NCBI GenBank assembly: GCA_913775305.1 | Contig: CAJYIY010000098.1 | Span: forward strand, 1 to 39,090 | Length of the DNA: 39,090 nucleotides | Source: an uncultured Erwinia sp. | GTDB taxonomy: Bacteria; Pseudomonadota; Gammaproteobacteria; Enterobacterales; Enterobacteriaceae | Direction of reading: 5' to 3' | Shown here: positions 16,301 through 24,726 of the stretch, piece by piece | Position numbering within the stretch: the stretch's first letter is position 1 | Layout of the letters: each line of letters begins with the position of its first letter | Made by a program: the position numbers and the translations under genes | Notes under the pieces: model-generated | Database searches by the model: none | What the model saw: only the letters and a program-made list of their open reading frames with translations | What the model was told of the DNA's origin: nothing

Positions 16301-16447
16301 TCACGTCTTATCTGACGGATCCCTTTCATCATCATCGCTGTTATCCGGCGTGCGGGGTATTTCGCCCTGCTCGCGCGGATCCTCTTTGGCGGGATGATCC
16401 TGCTCTTTTCTGTGCTGTTCATTTGAAGGATTCGCTGACTTCGACAT
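16301..16447 (-). CDS. Small acidic hydrophilic protein, 48 aa
   Basis: Short gene encoding a 48-residue, highly charged, apparently disordered protein. It starts MSKSANPSNEQHRKEQD and ends with an acidic cluster, DNSDDDERDPSDKT. It has no hydrophobic segment and no cysteine, and I recognise no family. A perfect AGGAG ribosome site lies six bases before the ATG and supports real translation. It is followed by a hairpin with a T tract, and the opposite strand shows no competing gene. Small acidic stress-related proteins of this kind are common in enterobacteria, but any function here is unknown. Confidence 0.72.
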   Translation of the reverse strand: MSKSANPSNEQHRKEQDHPAKEDPREQGEIPRTPDNSDDDERDPSDKT

Positions 16448-16582
16448 GGTGTTCTCCTGATGCCTGTAGAGTATTCAGTTTAGACGATGATGATGGCAGC
16501 GTTTATCTCTTCTTTCGCCCTTCTCCCACTTCAGGCATATTTCGCTGGTCAGCGAAGTATGGATATCCGATCGCGCTAAGGT

Positions 16583-16601
16583 GTAATCGGTTATGCATTA
16601 C
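16583..16601 (+). promoter_or_regulatory. Inverted repeat upstream of the ABM-ACT-ArsR operon
   Basis: GTAAT-N9-ATTAC, 15 bases before the first ATG of the operon. The position suits an operator, possibly for the ArsR-type regulator encoded last in the operon. The arms are short, so it could be chance. Confidence 0.35.
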
Positions 16602-16615
16602 TACAGGGCAAAAAA

Positions 16616-16939
16616 ATGATTGCAGTACTCTTTGAAGCAGATGTGGCTCCTTCGAAACAGACACGTTATTTGCAACTGGCCGCAGAATTGAAGCCGCTGC
16701 TGGCAGATATTGACGGTTTCATTTCCATTGAACGTTTTCAGAGTCTGACGACGCCAGGCAAGATACTTTCCCTTTCCTGGTGGCAGGATGAAGAAGCCGT
16801 ACTGAAATGGAAACGCAACGTCCTGCACAAGGCGGCGCAGGAGGAAGGACAAAAATCACTGTTCGATTTCTACCGCATCAGAATTGTTCAGAGTCTGCGG
16901 GAATATTCATCGAAAAGCAGGGTGCAGAGCAATGCATGA
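16616..16939 (+). CDS. Antibiotic-biosynthesis-monooxygenase (ABM) domain protein
   Basis: 107-aa protein of the ABM dimeric alpha/beta-barrel family, cofactor-free or heme-related oxygenases acting on quinol-like or aromatic compounds. The family pattern is visible in IDGFISIERFQSLTTPGKILSLSWWQDEEAVLKWKRN, especially the GFISIERF strand and the WWQDEEAVLKW helix. An AGGG ribosome site lies eight bases before the ATG. The stop overlaps the start of the ACT-domain gene (AATGCATGA), so translation is coupled. The real substrate is not evident; a place in the same operon as an amino-acid-binding ACT protein and an ArsR regulator suggests a response to a small aromatic or redox-active compound. 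Confidence 0.85.
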   Translation: MIAVLFEADVAPSKQTRYLQLAAELKPLLADIDGFISIERFQSLTTPGKILSLSWWQDEEAVLKWKRNVLHKAAQEEGQKSLFDFYRIRIVQSLREYSSKSRVQSNA

Positions 16940-17324
16940 TATCCATATCCTTTTACGAAATGCTCCCGGCGAGCTGGCGTCGATGGCTAGCCTGCTGGGA
17001 CAGAATGGCATAGGTCTGGAGGGCGGCGGTGTATTTACCACTGATGCGCAGGCCCATGCGCATTTCCTGGTTGAAGACGGGATCCGTGCCAGAGAGGTGC
17101 TGGAAACGGCGGGCTTCCCGGTTGTCAGCGTCAGTACACCGCTTATTCGCAAACTCAGGCAGAAACGACCGGGAGAACTGGGAGAAATTGCCACCACGCT
17201 GGCCAGCCATGGCATCAGTATTCTTGTGCAGTACAGCGATCATGCAAACCGACTGATTCTGCTGACCGACGATGATAAAGTTGCCGCCACAGTGACCGAG
17301 AAATGGACAGTTAACCGGGATTAA
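16932..17324 (+). CDS. Tandem ACT-domain protein
   Basis: 130-aa stand-alone protein of two ACT domains, small ligand-binding modules that usually bind amino acids. Domain 1 (about residues 1-65) begins IHILLRNAPGELASMASLLGQNGIGLEGGGVF. Domain 2 (about 75-128) begins KRPGELGEIATTLASHGISILVQYSD. Both have the typical PGEL/A turn between strand 1 and helix 1. No catalytic or DNA-binding domain is attached. The ATG overlaps the end of the ABM gene, and the stop is one base before the ArsR gene. It may sense a ligand or modulate one of its operon partners; this is inference. Confidence 0.85.
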   Translation: MHDIHILLRNAPGELASMASLLGQNGIGLEGGGVFTTDAQAHAHFLVEDGIRAREVLETAGFPVVSVSTPLIRKLRQKRPGELGEIATTLASHGISILVQYSDHANRLILLTDDDKVAATVTEKWTVNRD

Positions 17325-17325
17325 T

Positions 17326-18033
17326 ATGCCAGAAGCGTTACAGTCAGTTGATAATCATCATGCGCCTGAACGCGCTTTGGCGGCCCTTGCGGCCGCCATG
17401 GCCGATCCTTCGCGGGTAAAAATGCTGTGTGCGCTGATGGATGGCCGCGCATGGACGGCAACAGAACTTAGCGCGGTCGCCGACATTACCTCCTCTACCG
17501 CCAGCGCCCATCTTTCCCGGCTGGTCAGCAATCATCTGCTGACCTGCCTGTCGCAGGGGCGGCACCGCTATTACCGGCTGGCCGGACAGGATATTGCCGA
17601 ACTGCTGGAGAGGATGATGGGTATTTCATGGCACACGTCCACCACCTCCCGTGTTAACACACCCGCTTCACTGCGCTTTGCCCGTACCTGCTACGATCAT
17701 CTGGCTGGTGGAATTGCAGTAGACATCTTTAATGCCATGGTGAATCGGGAATGGTTGTCCAGCGACGGTGCCGTGCTGACGGATAAAGGACACCATCAGT
17801 TTGCCTGCATGGGTATTGAACTGAATCGCAAAACCCGCAGAAAGCACAGCTGCGGTTGCCTGGACTGGAGTGAGAGACGTTTCCACCTGGGGGGTGAGGC
17901 CGGTGCCGCACTTTTCAGCCACGGCGAACGACAGGAATGGCTGGTCCGGGTGAAGGGATATCGGGAAGTTACCCTGACCACAGCAGGCAGGCTGAACTTT
18001 AAAAAATGGTTTGGTATTGATGCATTCAGATAA
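17326..18033 (+). CDS. ArsR-family regulator with C-terminal extension
   Basis: 235-aa DNA-binding protein. The ArsR winged helix is at about residues 15-100: LAALAAAMADPSRVKMLCALMDGRAWTATEL, recognition region SSTASAHLSRLVSNHLL, and wing QGRHRYYRL. Unlike classical 100-120-aa ArsR proteins, it has a further 130 residues that include a Cys cluster (HSCGCLDWSERR) and a second winged-helix-like ending (LTTAGRLNFKKWF). No CxCxxC arsenic motif is seen in the first helix region. It is the last gene of the ABM-ACT-ArsR operon, one base after the ACT gene, and probably regulates that operon. Confidence 0.88.
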   Translation: MPEALQSVDNHHAPERALAALAAAMADPSRVKMLCALMDGRAWTATELSAVADITSSTASAHLSRLVSNHLLTCLSQGRHRYYRLAGQDIAELLERMMGISWHTSTTSRVNTPASLRFARTCYDHLAGGIAVDIFNAMVNREWLSSDGAVLTDKGHHQFACMGIELNRKTRRKHSCGCLDWSERRFHLGGEAGAALFSHGERQEWLVRVKGYREVTLTTAGRLNFKKWFGIDAFR

Positions 18034-18426
18034 AGAAAATAACAGACTGGCTGGAGAGATCCTGCTGGCCAGTTGAACAGCAAAGACAGAATAAAATGGC
18101 GTGAATATAGCCGTCTGACGATGAGCGGCATCAGCAACTCCCAATCAGCATATTATGCTGGTATGAAAAGTACCAGTCCGGGAAAAGCGGAGACACCCTG
18201 CGCCGAAAACAGAGGTTTTATGCTGACAGGTGCGCGGATTTCGCTTAACCAGCAGGATATTGTAAAACAGCTTCAGGATACCCATAAAAGTTAACCGGAA
18301 ACACCAATGACGGGCGAGATAGCAGGACAACTTACGCGACACATTGCAAGAATTATCTCATATTTAGCCCAGTGGATAATGCATAAACTCCCAGCCTCGT
18401 ATTTCATACAACTGTGAGAGGTATTT
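18034..18426. other. Gap after the ArsR gene; possible 57-aa gene only
   Basis: About 390 bases. A rightward frame from an ATG at 18121 to 18294 would encode a 57-aa hydrophilic peptide (MSGISNSQSAYYAGMKST at its start), but no ribosome site precedes it and I recognise no family, so it is not called as a gene. The AT-rich end (18340-18415) is the likely promoter region of the 38-aa membrane protein gene. Confidence 0.35.
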
Positions 18427-18543
18427 ATGAAAGACTGGCTGCTGCTTATTTTCGCCCTGGCGCTGATAATGGTCACTGTTTACAGCTTTGTTTCCTATTA
18501 TCGTCAGAGAAGAGCCATTAAGTTACAATTCAAGCGCAAATAA
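18427..18543 (+). CDS. Small single-span membrane protein, 38 aa
   Basis: Short gene for a 38-residue protein: one hydrophobic span (WLLLIFALALIMVTVYSFVSYY) followed by a strongly basic tail (RQRRAIKLQFKRK). The charge pattern predicts the tail stays in the cytoplasm, with the N-terminus outside. A GAGAGG ribosome site lies five bases before the ATG. Enterobacteria encode many such small membrane proteins, often stress-induced and acting as partners of larger membrane complexes. No specific partner can be named here. Confidence 0.7.
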   Translation: MKDWLLLIFALALIMVTVYSFVSYYRQRRAIKLQFKRK

Positions 18544-18591
18544 CTTTTGATATTCTTGTTTTAATCCCACCAGGCGTATACAAATTGTTTG

Positions 18592-18609
18592 TGCCACCCC
18601 CGGGTGGCA
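18592..18609. other. Perfect hairpin between the 38-aa gene and the GNAT gene
   Basis: TGCCACC-CCCG-GGTGGCA, 7-bp GC-rich stem. No T tract follows on either strand, so it is not a classical terminator. It could be an attenuator or transcript-end stabiliser. Confidence 0.4.
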
Positions 18610-18643
18610 TTCCGTTACTTTATCGACATACGACGAGGATGAC

Positions 18644-19117
18644 ATGAAAATCAGAAGGTTCAGAGAGGGCGATGAGATCCCGCTGCTCCACGTGTTTTTC
18701 TCGTCGGTTCATGGCATTGCATCGCGTGACTACACGCCGGAACAAATCGCGGCCTGGGCACCGGACGATATGGATAAACAAAAATGGACCCGCCAGATTG
18801 GACAGCTGCAGCCGTTCGTCGTGGAGATCGAAGGCAAAATAGCCGGATACGCCGACGTGCAGTCAGACGGCTACATCGATCATTTCTACGTGTCAGGAAA
18901 CTTTCCGCGGCAGGGTGTCGGCACCCTGCTGATGGAGGGTATCCATCAGGAAGCCCGCCGGCTTGGCCTGAGTGAACTGACCTCAAATGTCAGCAGGACG
19001 GCAGAGCCTTTTTTTCTCCGGCACGGTTTTCATATTGTCAGGCAGGGTTTTCCCGTTTGTCGTGGCGTCACGCTACAAAATGCGCTGATGCGCAAGGCGC
19101 TGGCCGTGGAAGACTGA
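18644..19117 (+). CDS. GNAT-family N-acetyltransferase (YafP-like)
   Basis: 157-aa acetyl-CoA-dependent acetyltransferase. The fold starts with KIRRFREGDEIPLLHVFFSSV. The acetyl-CoA-binding loop is RQGVGTLLM at residues 90-98, preceded by the strand YIDHFYVSGNFP. The C-terminal part (TAEPFFLRHGFHIVRQGFPVCRGVTLQNALMRK) matches the layout of E. coli YafP (AKPFFERYGF, ECRG, MRY). YafP has been tied to SOS and nitro-aromatic tolerance, but this gene is not next to a DinB-type polymerase, so the role here is open. The gene appears to stand alone. Confidence 0.88.
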   Translation: MKIRRFREGDEIPLLHVFFSSVHGIASRDYTPEQIAAWAPDDMDKQKWTRQIGQLQPFVVEIEGKIAGYADVQSDGYIDHFYVSGNFPRQGVGTLLMEGIHQEARRLGLSELTSNVSRTAEPFFLRHGFHIVRQGFPVCRGVTLQNALMRKALAVED

Positions 19118-19261
19118 GGTGATATCCCCGTTGCACCCGCCGTTCATCGTCGCCTGATCGTCTCTCGCAGTCTGAACTGACCGGCACAACGGCAGTCCCG
19201 CGATGATCGACTGATACCATCGCGAACTGCCGAACGCTGACTCAGGCATTGATAACCACCG

Positions 19262-20281
19262 TCAGATCAGCTGCGCCGCCCGCAGTTCACTTTTAAGATA
19301 GGCATAGTACACCGGTGCCGCTACCACACCCGCCAGCCCGAACGCGGATTCAAACACCAGCATCGCCAGCAGGATCTCCCAGGTTTTGGCACTGATGCGG
19401 GTGCCGAAAATGCGGGCGTTGATAAAGTACTCCAGCTTGTGGATTAAAATCAGATAGACCAGCGCGATAAGCGCCGCCTCAATAGATATGGAAAGCCCTA
19501 TCAGCACAATCACCGTATTGGAAATCAGGTTACCGATAATCGGCAGCAGTCCGGCAATGAAGGTCAGCACGACCACGGTTTTGGCGAAAGGCAGATGCAG
19601 ACCAAACAGCGGCAGAATGCCAAACAGGAAACCACAGGTCAGCACGGTATTGACCAGCGAAACTTTGATCTGTGCAAACACCACGTTATGAAAGGAGTCC
19701 GCCAGGATACGCAGGCGATCGAGCATCGCCTCTTTCAGCGGGGCATCGGCGCTTCTGCCCTTGCTGTTACGCAGGGAGATAATCGCGCCGAGTAGCATAC
19801 CGATCAGCATAGTGGCAAACGTGTGGGCGGCATTACGCCCAAAAGTCTGCACCACGACCAGATGCTCGCGCAGCCAGGTGATCACCTGGTGCTGTAACTC
19901 ATCGATATCCGCAGGCAGGTAGCGCGTCACTACCGGCGACAGGGTTTGCTGGGCATCTTCAAGGATTTTGGTGGCGGTGGCGTGGAACATCGCCGGGTTC
20001 TGAAAATCGTGCAGCAGGAAGCCAATCAGTTTGGTAATGCCGGTGACCAGCCCGATAATGATCACCACGCTGAGGAACAGGATGCTGATCCAGCGGGCAA
20101 TCGGTCCTTTCACCAGTCGCTCAATCAGCGGGGTCATCGCCAGAATCGTTTCATAGACAATGAACCCCGCCAGAAAACACGGCAGCAGCCGCAGTGGGAA
20201 AATGGCAAACAGTGCGATAAAAATCAGGCCATAGCTTACGGTCTGACACCACTGCGCTTTAACAGCATGACGAATTTCCAT
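19262..20281 (-). CDS. AI-2E family transporter (PerM/YhhT-like)
   Basis: 339-aa inner-membrane protein of the AI-2E (formerly UPF0118) family. It has two or three hydrophobic segments near the N-terminus and a large central extra-membrane part (about residues 90-150, with ILEDAQQTLSPVVTRYLPADIDELQHQV). A C-terminal membrane core follows, with GLLPIIGNLISNTVIVLIGLS, the conserved PxIGxxI-type motif. Family members have been linked to autoinducer-2 export and to Na+/H+ antiport, so a specific substrate cannot be stated. An AGGG site lies seven bases before the ATG. It sits just downstream of the metI-like gene on the same strand, 75 bases away, and may be a separate unit. Confidence 0.85.
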   Translation of the reverse strand: MEIRHAVKAQWCQTVSYGLIFIALFAIFPLRLLPCFLAGFIVYETILAMTPLIERLVKGPIARWISILFLSVVIIIGLVTGITKLIGFLLHDFQNPAMFHATATKILEDAQQTLSPVVTRYLPADIDELQHQVITWLREHLVVVQTFGRNAAHTFATMLIGMLLGAIISLRNSKGRSADAPLKEAMLDRLRILADSFHNVVFAQIKVSLVNTVLTCGFLFGILPLFGLHLPFAKTVVVLTFIAGLLPIIGNLISNTVIVLIGLSISIEAALIALVYLILIHKLEYFINARIFGTRISAKTWEILLAMLVFESAFGLAGVVAAPVYYAYLKSELRAAQLI

Positions 20282-20356
20282 GACGTACCCTGTCTTGAAG
20301 AAGAAAAGTAATGCGAATTCAGACAGTATACTATGCCATCACGTTCTGGTACTGAA

Positions 20357-21028
20357 TTAACGACGGTGCGCCAGGCCTCTTACCAGCCGATCGCCAATCG
20401 TCTGGACGATCTGCACCAGCAAAATCAGCACCACCACGGTGGCAATCATCACCGGCTGATTAAACCGCTGATAGCCGTAGCGAATTGCCAGATCGCCCAA
20501 CCCGCCGCCGCCAATCACGCCGGCCAGTGAAGAAAAGCCGATCAGCATCACCACCGTCAGCGTCACGCCAGCCAGCAGCGCGGGCAGCGCCTCCGGCAGC
20601 AGGACCTTGCTGATGACGTGCCAGCCGCTGCCGCCCATCGCCAGTATCGCCTCAATTCGCCCTTTCGCCACTTCATCCAGCGCGCTTTCCACGATGCGGG
20701 CAAAAAACGGCACCGCGCCGATAGTAATTGGCACAATTGCCGCGCTGCTGCCAAGCGTGGTACCGACGATAAATCGGGTGGTCGGGATCAGCGCAATCAG
20801 CAGAACCAGAAACGGCAGCGATCGTCCCGTGTTGACCACTGCCCCGACAATCGCATTCACGCCCGGCAGCGGCAGGATACCGTCCCGGCGGCTGATAAAC
20901 AGCAGGACGCCGAGCGGCAGGCCGATGGCGAGCGTAAACAGCCCTGAGAAGCTGACCATATACAGCGTTTCCAGCGTTGCCTGTAACATCAACTGCCACA
21001 GGTCTTCCAGGTTCAGGCTACCGCGCAC
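20357..21028 (-). CDS. MetI-like ABC transporter permease
   Basis: 223-aa inner-membrane permease of the methionine-uptake (MetI) family, with five hydrophobic segments. Close matches to E. coli MetI include [34 protein letters not shown] and the EAA loop near [14 protein letters not shown], which docks with the ATPase. The start is a GTG that overlaps the end of the ATPase gene by 16 bases. With the preceding two genes it forms a complete importer. Because the cluster carries enzymes that point to other sulfur compounds, the real substrate may not be methionine itself. Confidence 0.9.
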   Translation of the reverse strand: MRGSLNLEDLWQLMLQATLETLYMVSFSGLFTLAIGLPLGVLLFISRRDGILPLPGVNAIVGAVVNTGRSLPFLVLLIALIPTTRFIVGTTLGSSAAIVPITIGAVPFFARIVESALDEVAKGRIEAILAMGGSGWHVISKVLLPEALPALLAGVTLTVVMLIGFSSLAGVIGGGGLGDLAIRYGYQRFNQPVMIATVVVLILLVQIVQTIGDRLVRGLAHRR

Positions 21029-21804
21029 AGTGGACCTCCTTCAATGCCGTGCCGCTGTAAGAAGCGGCGTTCGCTTTCTGCATCATGCAGCAGCGCGCTG
21101 CGCAGACGCGAATCGTTCTGACGCAGCAGCACACTCAGCGCCCCGCTCTCCAGCAAACGTCCCCGCTCCAGCAGCGCGGCGTGATCGCAGACGGATTTCA
21201 CCACCTCCAGCTGATGCGTGATCATCACCACCGTCAGACCGAACTGCTGATTGATCTGCTGCAGCAGCGCCAGTACCGACGCGGTGGTTTCCGAATCCAG
21301 CGCGCTGGTGGCCTCATCGCACAGCAGGTAATCGGGCTGAGCCGCGAGCGCGCGGGCAATACCAACTCGCTGCTGCTGCCCGCCGGAAAGCTGTGACGGC
21401 CAGGCGTTCGCCTTATCACCTAACCCCACCAGCTCAAGCAGTTCGCGAATCCGCCGCTGGCGCTGAGGGCGCTTAACTCCGGCAATCTCCAGCGGTACGG
21501 CCACGTTATCGGCCACGTTACGGGAGTGCAGCAGATTGAAATGCTGAAAAATCATCCCGCTGCGCCGACGCTGCTGCCGGAGCGCACGCGGCGTCAGCGC
21601 AGTAATATCCTGGTCATCGATCAGCACGCGTCCGGAGGTGGGTTGTTCCAGTAAATTCAGACAGCGGATAAGAGTACTTTTACCCGCACCGCTGCGGCCC
21701 AGAATGCCGTAGATTGCCCCGTCGGGGATCGTCAGCGACACGTTATCCAGTGCCGGGGCCTGCCCCCCGGCGTAAATTTTACTGACCTGCTCCAGGCGAA
21801 TCAT
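21013..21804 (-). CDS. MetN-like ABC transporter ATPase lacking the NIL domain
   Basis: 263-aa ATPase energising the MetI-like permease. It has the Walker [11 protein letters not shown]-loop FQHFNLL, signature LSGGQQQR, Walker B LLCDEAT and H-loop THQ motifs. E. coli MetN is about 343 aa, with a C-terminal NIL (ACT-like) domain that binds methionine and shuts the transporter down (trans-inhibition). This protein ends soon after the nucleotide-binding domain, so such feedback should be absent. It starts one base before the end region of the substrate-binding protein gene. Confidence 0.9.
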   Translation of the reverse strand: MIRLEQVSKIYAGGQAPALDNVSLTIPDGAIYGILGRSGAGKSTLIRCLNLLEQPTSGRVLIDDQDITALTPRALRQQRRRSGMIFQHFNLLHSRNVADNVAVPLEIAGVKRPQRQRRIRELLELVGLGDKANAWPSQLSGGQQQRVGIARALAAQPDYLLCDEATSALDSETTASVLALLQQINQQFGLTVVMITHQLEVVKSVCDHAALLERGRLLESGALSVLLRQNDSRLRSALLHDAESERRFLQRHGIEGGPLCAVA

Positions 21805-21805
21805 G

Positions 21806-22615
21806 TTACTTACCCGCTACCGGGATCACCGATCCGCGATAGTTCTGCTGAATAAAGTCGGCAACCTGTTTTGACTCCAGATCCTTCGCCAGCTGGCGAA
21901 TGCGCGGATCGTCAGCCAGTTTCGGCGTGGTTACCAGGATGTTGGCGTACGGATTATGGTTGGCGCTTTCCAGCCCCAGCGCATCTTTCGATGGCGTGAG
22001 TCCCGCTTCCAGCGCGTAATTACCGTTAATCACTGCGAGGTCAACGTCGTCCAGCGCGCGGGGGATCTGTGGGGATTCCACTTCCAGAATTTTCAGCTTT
22101 TTGGGATTTTCGGCGATATCTTTCGGCGTTGCCTGATCCTTCGACGGATCGTTATAGCCCGCTTTAAGCTTGATCAGCCCCTGTGCCTGCAGCAGATACA
22201 ACGCGCGGCTGAGATTAGTGACGTTATTTGGAACGGCGATGGTCGCCCCTTCTTTAACGTCTTTCAGGCTTTTTATCTTGCGGGAATAGATACCGAGCGG
22301 CTCGATATGTACCGTAGCGGCAACGGTAAATTTCTGTCCCAGCGCTTTTTCCTGGTCGCGGAGATAGGGCACGTGCTGGAAATAGTTGGCATCCACGTCC
22401 CCGTGCGCCAGCAGTTCATTGGCATTCACGCCGCTGCTCAGTTCGATGATTTTCAGATCCAGCGAGGGGTCAATTTTTTTCACATAGTTAAGGATCTCAG
22501 CATGCGGCACCGGATCCGCGGCCACACGCAGCGGTTCGGCAGCGTTCACGCTGAAGGCCATCGCCACGGACAGTGCAATCCCTGAGAATGTTAATGCGGC
22601 AAAACGTTTGTTCAT
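21806..22615 (-). CDS. MetQ/NlpA-family substrate-binding protein
   Basis: 269-aa periplasmic binding protein. Residues 1-25 form a signal peptide with a normal signal peptidase I site ([10 protein letters not shown]) and no lipobox, whereas E. coli MetQ is a lipoprotein, so this is a freely diffusing binder. Family motifs include [56 protein letters not shown] and the [12 protein letters not shown] strand. It directly follows the oxygenase gene (14 bases) and directly precedes the ATPase gene. The ligand could be methionine or another sulfur-containing amino-acid-like compound; the pocket cannot be read from sequence alone. Confidence 0.9.
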   Translation of the reverse strand: MNKRFAALTFSGIALSVAMAFSVNAAEPLRVAADPVPHAEILNYVKKIDPSLDLKIIELSSGVNANELLAHGDVDANYFQHVPYLRDQEKALGQKFTVAATVHIEPLGIYSRKIKSLKDVKEGATIAVPNNVTNLSRALYLLQAQGLIKLKAGYNDPSKDQATPKDIAENPKKLKILEVESPQIPRALDDVDLAVINGNYALEAGLTPSKDALGLESANHNPYANILVTTPKLADDPRIRQLAKDLESKQVADFIQQNYRGSVIPVAGK

Positions 22616-22629
22616 AGCGGTTCCTTAAT

Positions 22630-23658
22630 TTAAGCGGTGTGTTGAGGTTGTTGTAATAATTCGCCGTACCAGCGCTGCGCCACATCGGGGTGGGAACGCA
22701 GTCGCCCTTTGAGATAGTTCCAGCCCACATCGCGCAGCAATGGATTCAGCGGGTCGCTGGCCGGGCCGAGCGCCAGCCGGGCGATGGGTGCAGGCAGGTC
22801 GAACACCGGCACCGACGCGTCCAGCTGCGCACCCAGGAAGAAGGCAATCGACAGCCGATCCTGACCCGCAGGCGGCGCAACCACCCGGTGTACCGTGGCG
22901 CGCAGGTAACCGTTGCTGGCCAGCTCCAGCAGTTCACCAATATTCACCACAAAGGCTCCGTTGAGCGGCAGCGCATCCACCCAGCGATCCGGGGCCACTT
23001 CCACCTGCAAACCGCGCTGTTGGTCCTGCAGCAGGAAGCTGAGAAAGCCGGAGTCTTTATGCGCTCCCACGCCCTGGCTGGAGGTTGCTGACGTCTGGCC
23101 CGGATAGCGGATCAGTTTGATATGTTCATTGGGCTTGTCGCCGTACAGTGAGTCAAAGGCATCAGGAGCCAGTTCCAGCGCGCGGGCAAACGCCCGCAGC
23201 AGCCGCAGCGACATGCTGGTCATCGCCTTCTGCCACGCCAGCAGTACCGGCTTCAGCTCCGGCAGCGCTTCCGGCCACAGATTCGGTCCCTGCAGACGTT
23301 TCCAGCCCGCATCCCCGGCGCCCAGCGGCAGCGGCGCACGTTCCGCACCGATGTCAAACTGCTCGCGCCAGTCAGGCTGGCTGCGGGTCAGTTCACTACC
23401 GGCGCGGTTGTAGCCGCGAAAATGCGGTGAGTGGACCATCGCCACCTGCTGCTTATCCGCCTCAGGCAGGGCGAAGAAGCGGCGTGAAAGCTGCTGCACC
23501 CGGGCCGAGAGTTCGGCATCAACGCCGTGATTAATCAGATAAAAGAAACCGATGTCGCGGGCTGAACGGCCCAGCTTATCGAGGAATGCCTGCTGCTGTT
23601 CGGCGGTGCCATCCAGCTGGGACAGGTCAAGGATCGGGAGTGAGGTAATCTGGCTCAT
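22630..23658 (-). CDS. Isopenicillin-N-synthase-family Fe(II) oxygenase
   Basis: 342-aa non-heme iron oxygenase of the IPNS / 2-oxoglutarate-dependent dioxygenase superfamily. The N-terminal DIOX_N part (LPILDLSQL, RDIGFFYLINHGVD) is followed by a jelly-roll with the iron ligands: His and Asp in GAHKDSGFL, and His in ATVHRVVAPP. The Arg of RLSIAFF is the usual 2-oxoglutarate carboxylate anchor. Substrate is unknown. The operon, with an importer, a cysteine-synthase-like enzyme and a second ABC ATPase, suggests oxidation of an imported organosulfur compound, by analogy with TauD-type desulfonation though in a different subfamily. ATGs at 23664 and 23658 are both possible; the second has an AGAGA site eight bases upstream. 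Confidence 0.9.
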   Translation of the reverse strand: MSQITSLPILDLSQLDGTAEQQQAFLDKLGRSARDIGFFYLINHGVDAELSARVQQLSRRFFALPEADKQQVAMVHSPHFRGYNRAGSELTRSQPDWREQFDIGAERAPLPLGAGDAGWKRLQGPNLWPEALPELKPVLLAWQKAMTSMSLRLLRAFARALELAPDAFDSLYGDKPNEHIKLIRYPGQTSATSSQGVGAHKDSGFLSFLLQDQQRGLQVEVAPDRWVDALPLNGAFVVNIGELLELASNGYLRATVHRVVAPPAGQDRLSIAFFLGAQLDASVPVFDLPAPIARLALGPASDPLNPLLRDVGWNYLKGRLRSHPDVAQRWYGELLQQPQHTA

Positions 23659-23676
23659 AAGCATTCTCTGCAACGG

Positions 23677-24726
23677 TTAAGAGGCGTTTTTCAGGGGAGG
23701 ATTACCGACCAGCGCGGCAACCTGCAGCTGGCCGGGGGTAATGTCATGATTAAACAGTCCGGTGGACAGATAGCTAAGGCCACTGTCAGCCAGCACCACC
23801 ACGATGCGTTTACCCTGATTTTCCGGTCGCAGCGCAACCTGCCGGGCAGCATGCAGCACGCCGCCAGCCGATTCGCCGATCAATATACCGTCGCTGACCG
23901 CCACTTCGCGGGCCACGGCGATAGCCTGCCAGTGCTCTACCTGGAAAGCCTCATCGATCAGATCACGGTCAAGCGTTGGCGGTACGCGCTCGGGCAGCAC
24001 GTCACTGAAGGCATGCACGCCGGTTAATTCGCGCTGGTCGGGACGCTCTGCGCTGGGGATCGAATGCGGGCCGGGTTCCACGGCGATGACCTGAATCGCC
24101 GGATTTTGCTGCTTTAGGAAGCGGCCGACACCGGACACCGTTCCCCCGGTGCCAACCGCCGCGATAACGATGTCAACCTCCCCGCCCGTCTGCTGCCAGA
24201 TTTCCGGGCCGGTGGCGCGGTAGTGCGCGGCCGGGTTAGCCGGATTCTCCAGCTGGGCGGTATGAAACACGTTGGGCTGACGATTAATCACGTTACTGGC
24301 CAGCCAGCGTGAGGCGGCAACAAAATCACCGTCGCTCTGCTCCATCACCTCGGCGAAACCCTCTACCTGGCTGAACGGAATCACTTCTGCCCCCAGCGCA
24401 CGCAGGATCTGGAAACGCTCTTCGCTCAGTTTGTCATGCAGGTAGACACGAAACGGATAGCCTTTGGCGGCAGCAATCGCTGCCAGTCCGATACCGGTGT
24501 TGCCGCTGGTGGAGTCGGCAATCGTGTCGCCGGGCTTCAGCCTGCCGCTGCGCTCGGCCTCTTCAATCATCGACAGGGCAATTCGATCCTTCACGCTGTG
24601 ATTGGGATTGAAGTATTCCAGCTTGGCGAGGATCTCGGCGGGCAGATTGAACTGCTGCCGAAAGCGCGACAGCCGCAGCAATGGCGTATTGCCTACCAGT
24701 TCGGTAATCGAATTATGAATGGTCAT
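23677..24726 (-). CDS. Cysteine-synthase-like PLP enzyme
   Basis: 349-aa fold-type II PLP enzyme of the cysteine synthase / cystathionine beta-synthase group. The start ITELVGNTPLLRLSRF, the PLP lysine Lys46 in NPNHSVKDR, the substrate loop TSGNTGIGLA (73-82) and the phosphate-binding GTGGTVSGVGRF are all present. It should exchange the beta-substituent of an activated serine or cysteine-type substrate, for example making cysteine from sulfide, or the reverse. Compared with CysK the central part is longer (FAEVMEQSDGDFVAASRWLAS), hinting at a specialised substrate. The ATG overlaps the end of the ATPase gene by 14 bases and has a GGGGAGG site. It lies in the putative sulfur-acquisition operon. 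Confidence 0.9.
   Translation of the reverse strand: MTIHNSITELVGNTPLLRLSRFRQQFNLPAEILAKLEYFNPNHSVKDRIALSMIEEAERSGRLKPGDTIADSTSGNTGIGLAAIAAAKGYPFRVYLHDKLSEERFQILRALGAEVIPFSQVEGFAEVMEQSDGDFVAASRWLASNVINRQPNVFHTAQLENPANPAAHYRATGPEIWQQTGGEVDIVIAAVGTGGTVSGVGRFLKQQNPAIQVIAVEPGPHSIPSAERPDQRELTGVHAFSDVLPERVPPTLDRDLIDEAFQVEHWQAIAVAREVAVSDGILIGESAGGVLHAARQVALRPENQGKRIVVVLADSGLSYLSTGLFNHDITPGQLQVAALVGNPPLKNAS

Noticed and set aside
18121..18294. Possible 57-aa gene after the ArsR gene
   Set aside because: No ribosome site and no recognised family; composition alone is not enough.
22630..24726. Reading the IPNS-type and cysteine-synthase-like genes as beta-lactam or siderophore synthesis
   Set aside because: No non-ribosomal peptide synthetase or siderophore partner is nearby, and the IPNS family is broad. 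Import-operon context points to catabolism or sulfur supply instead.
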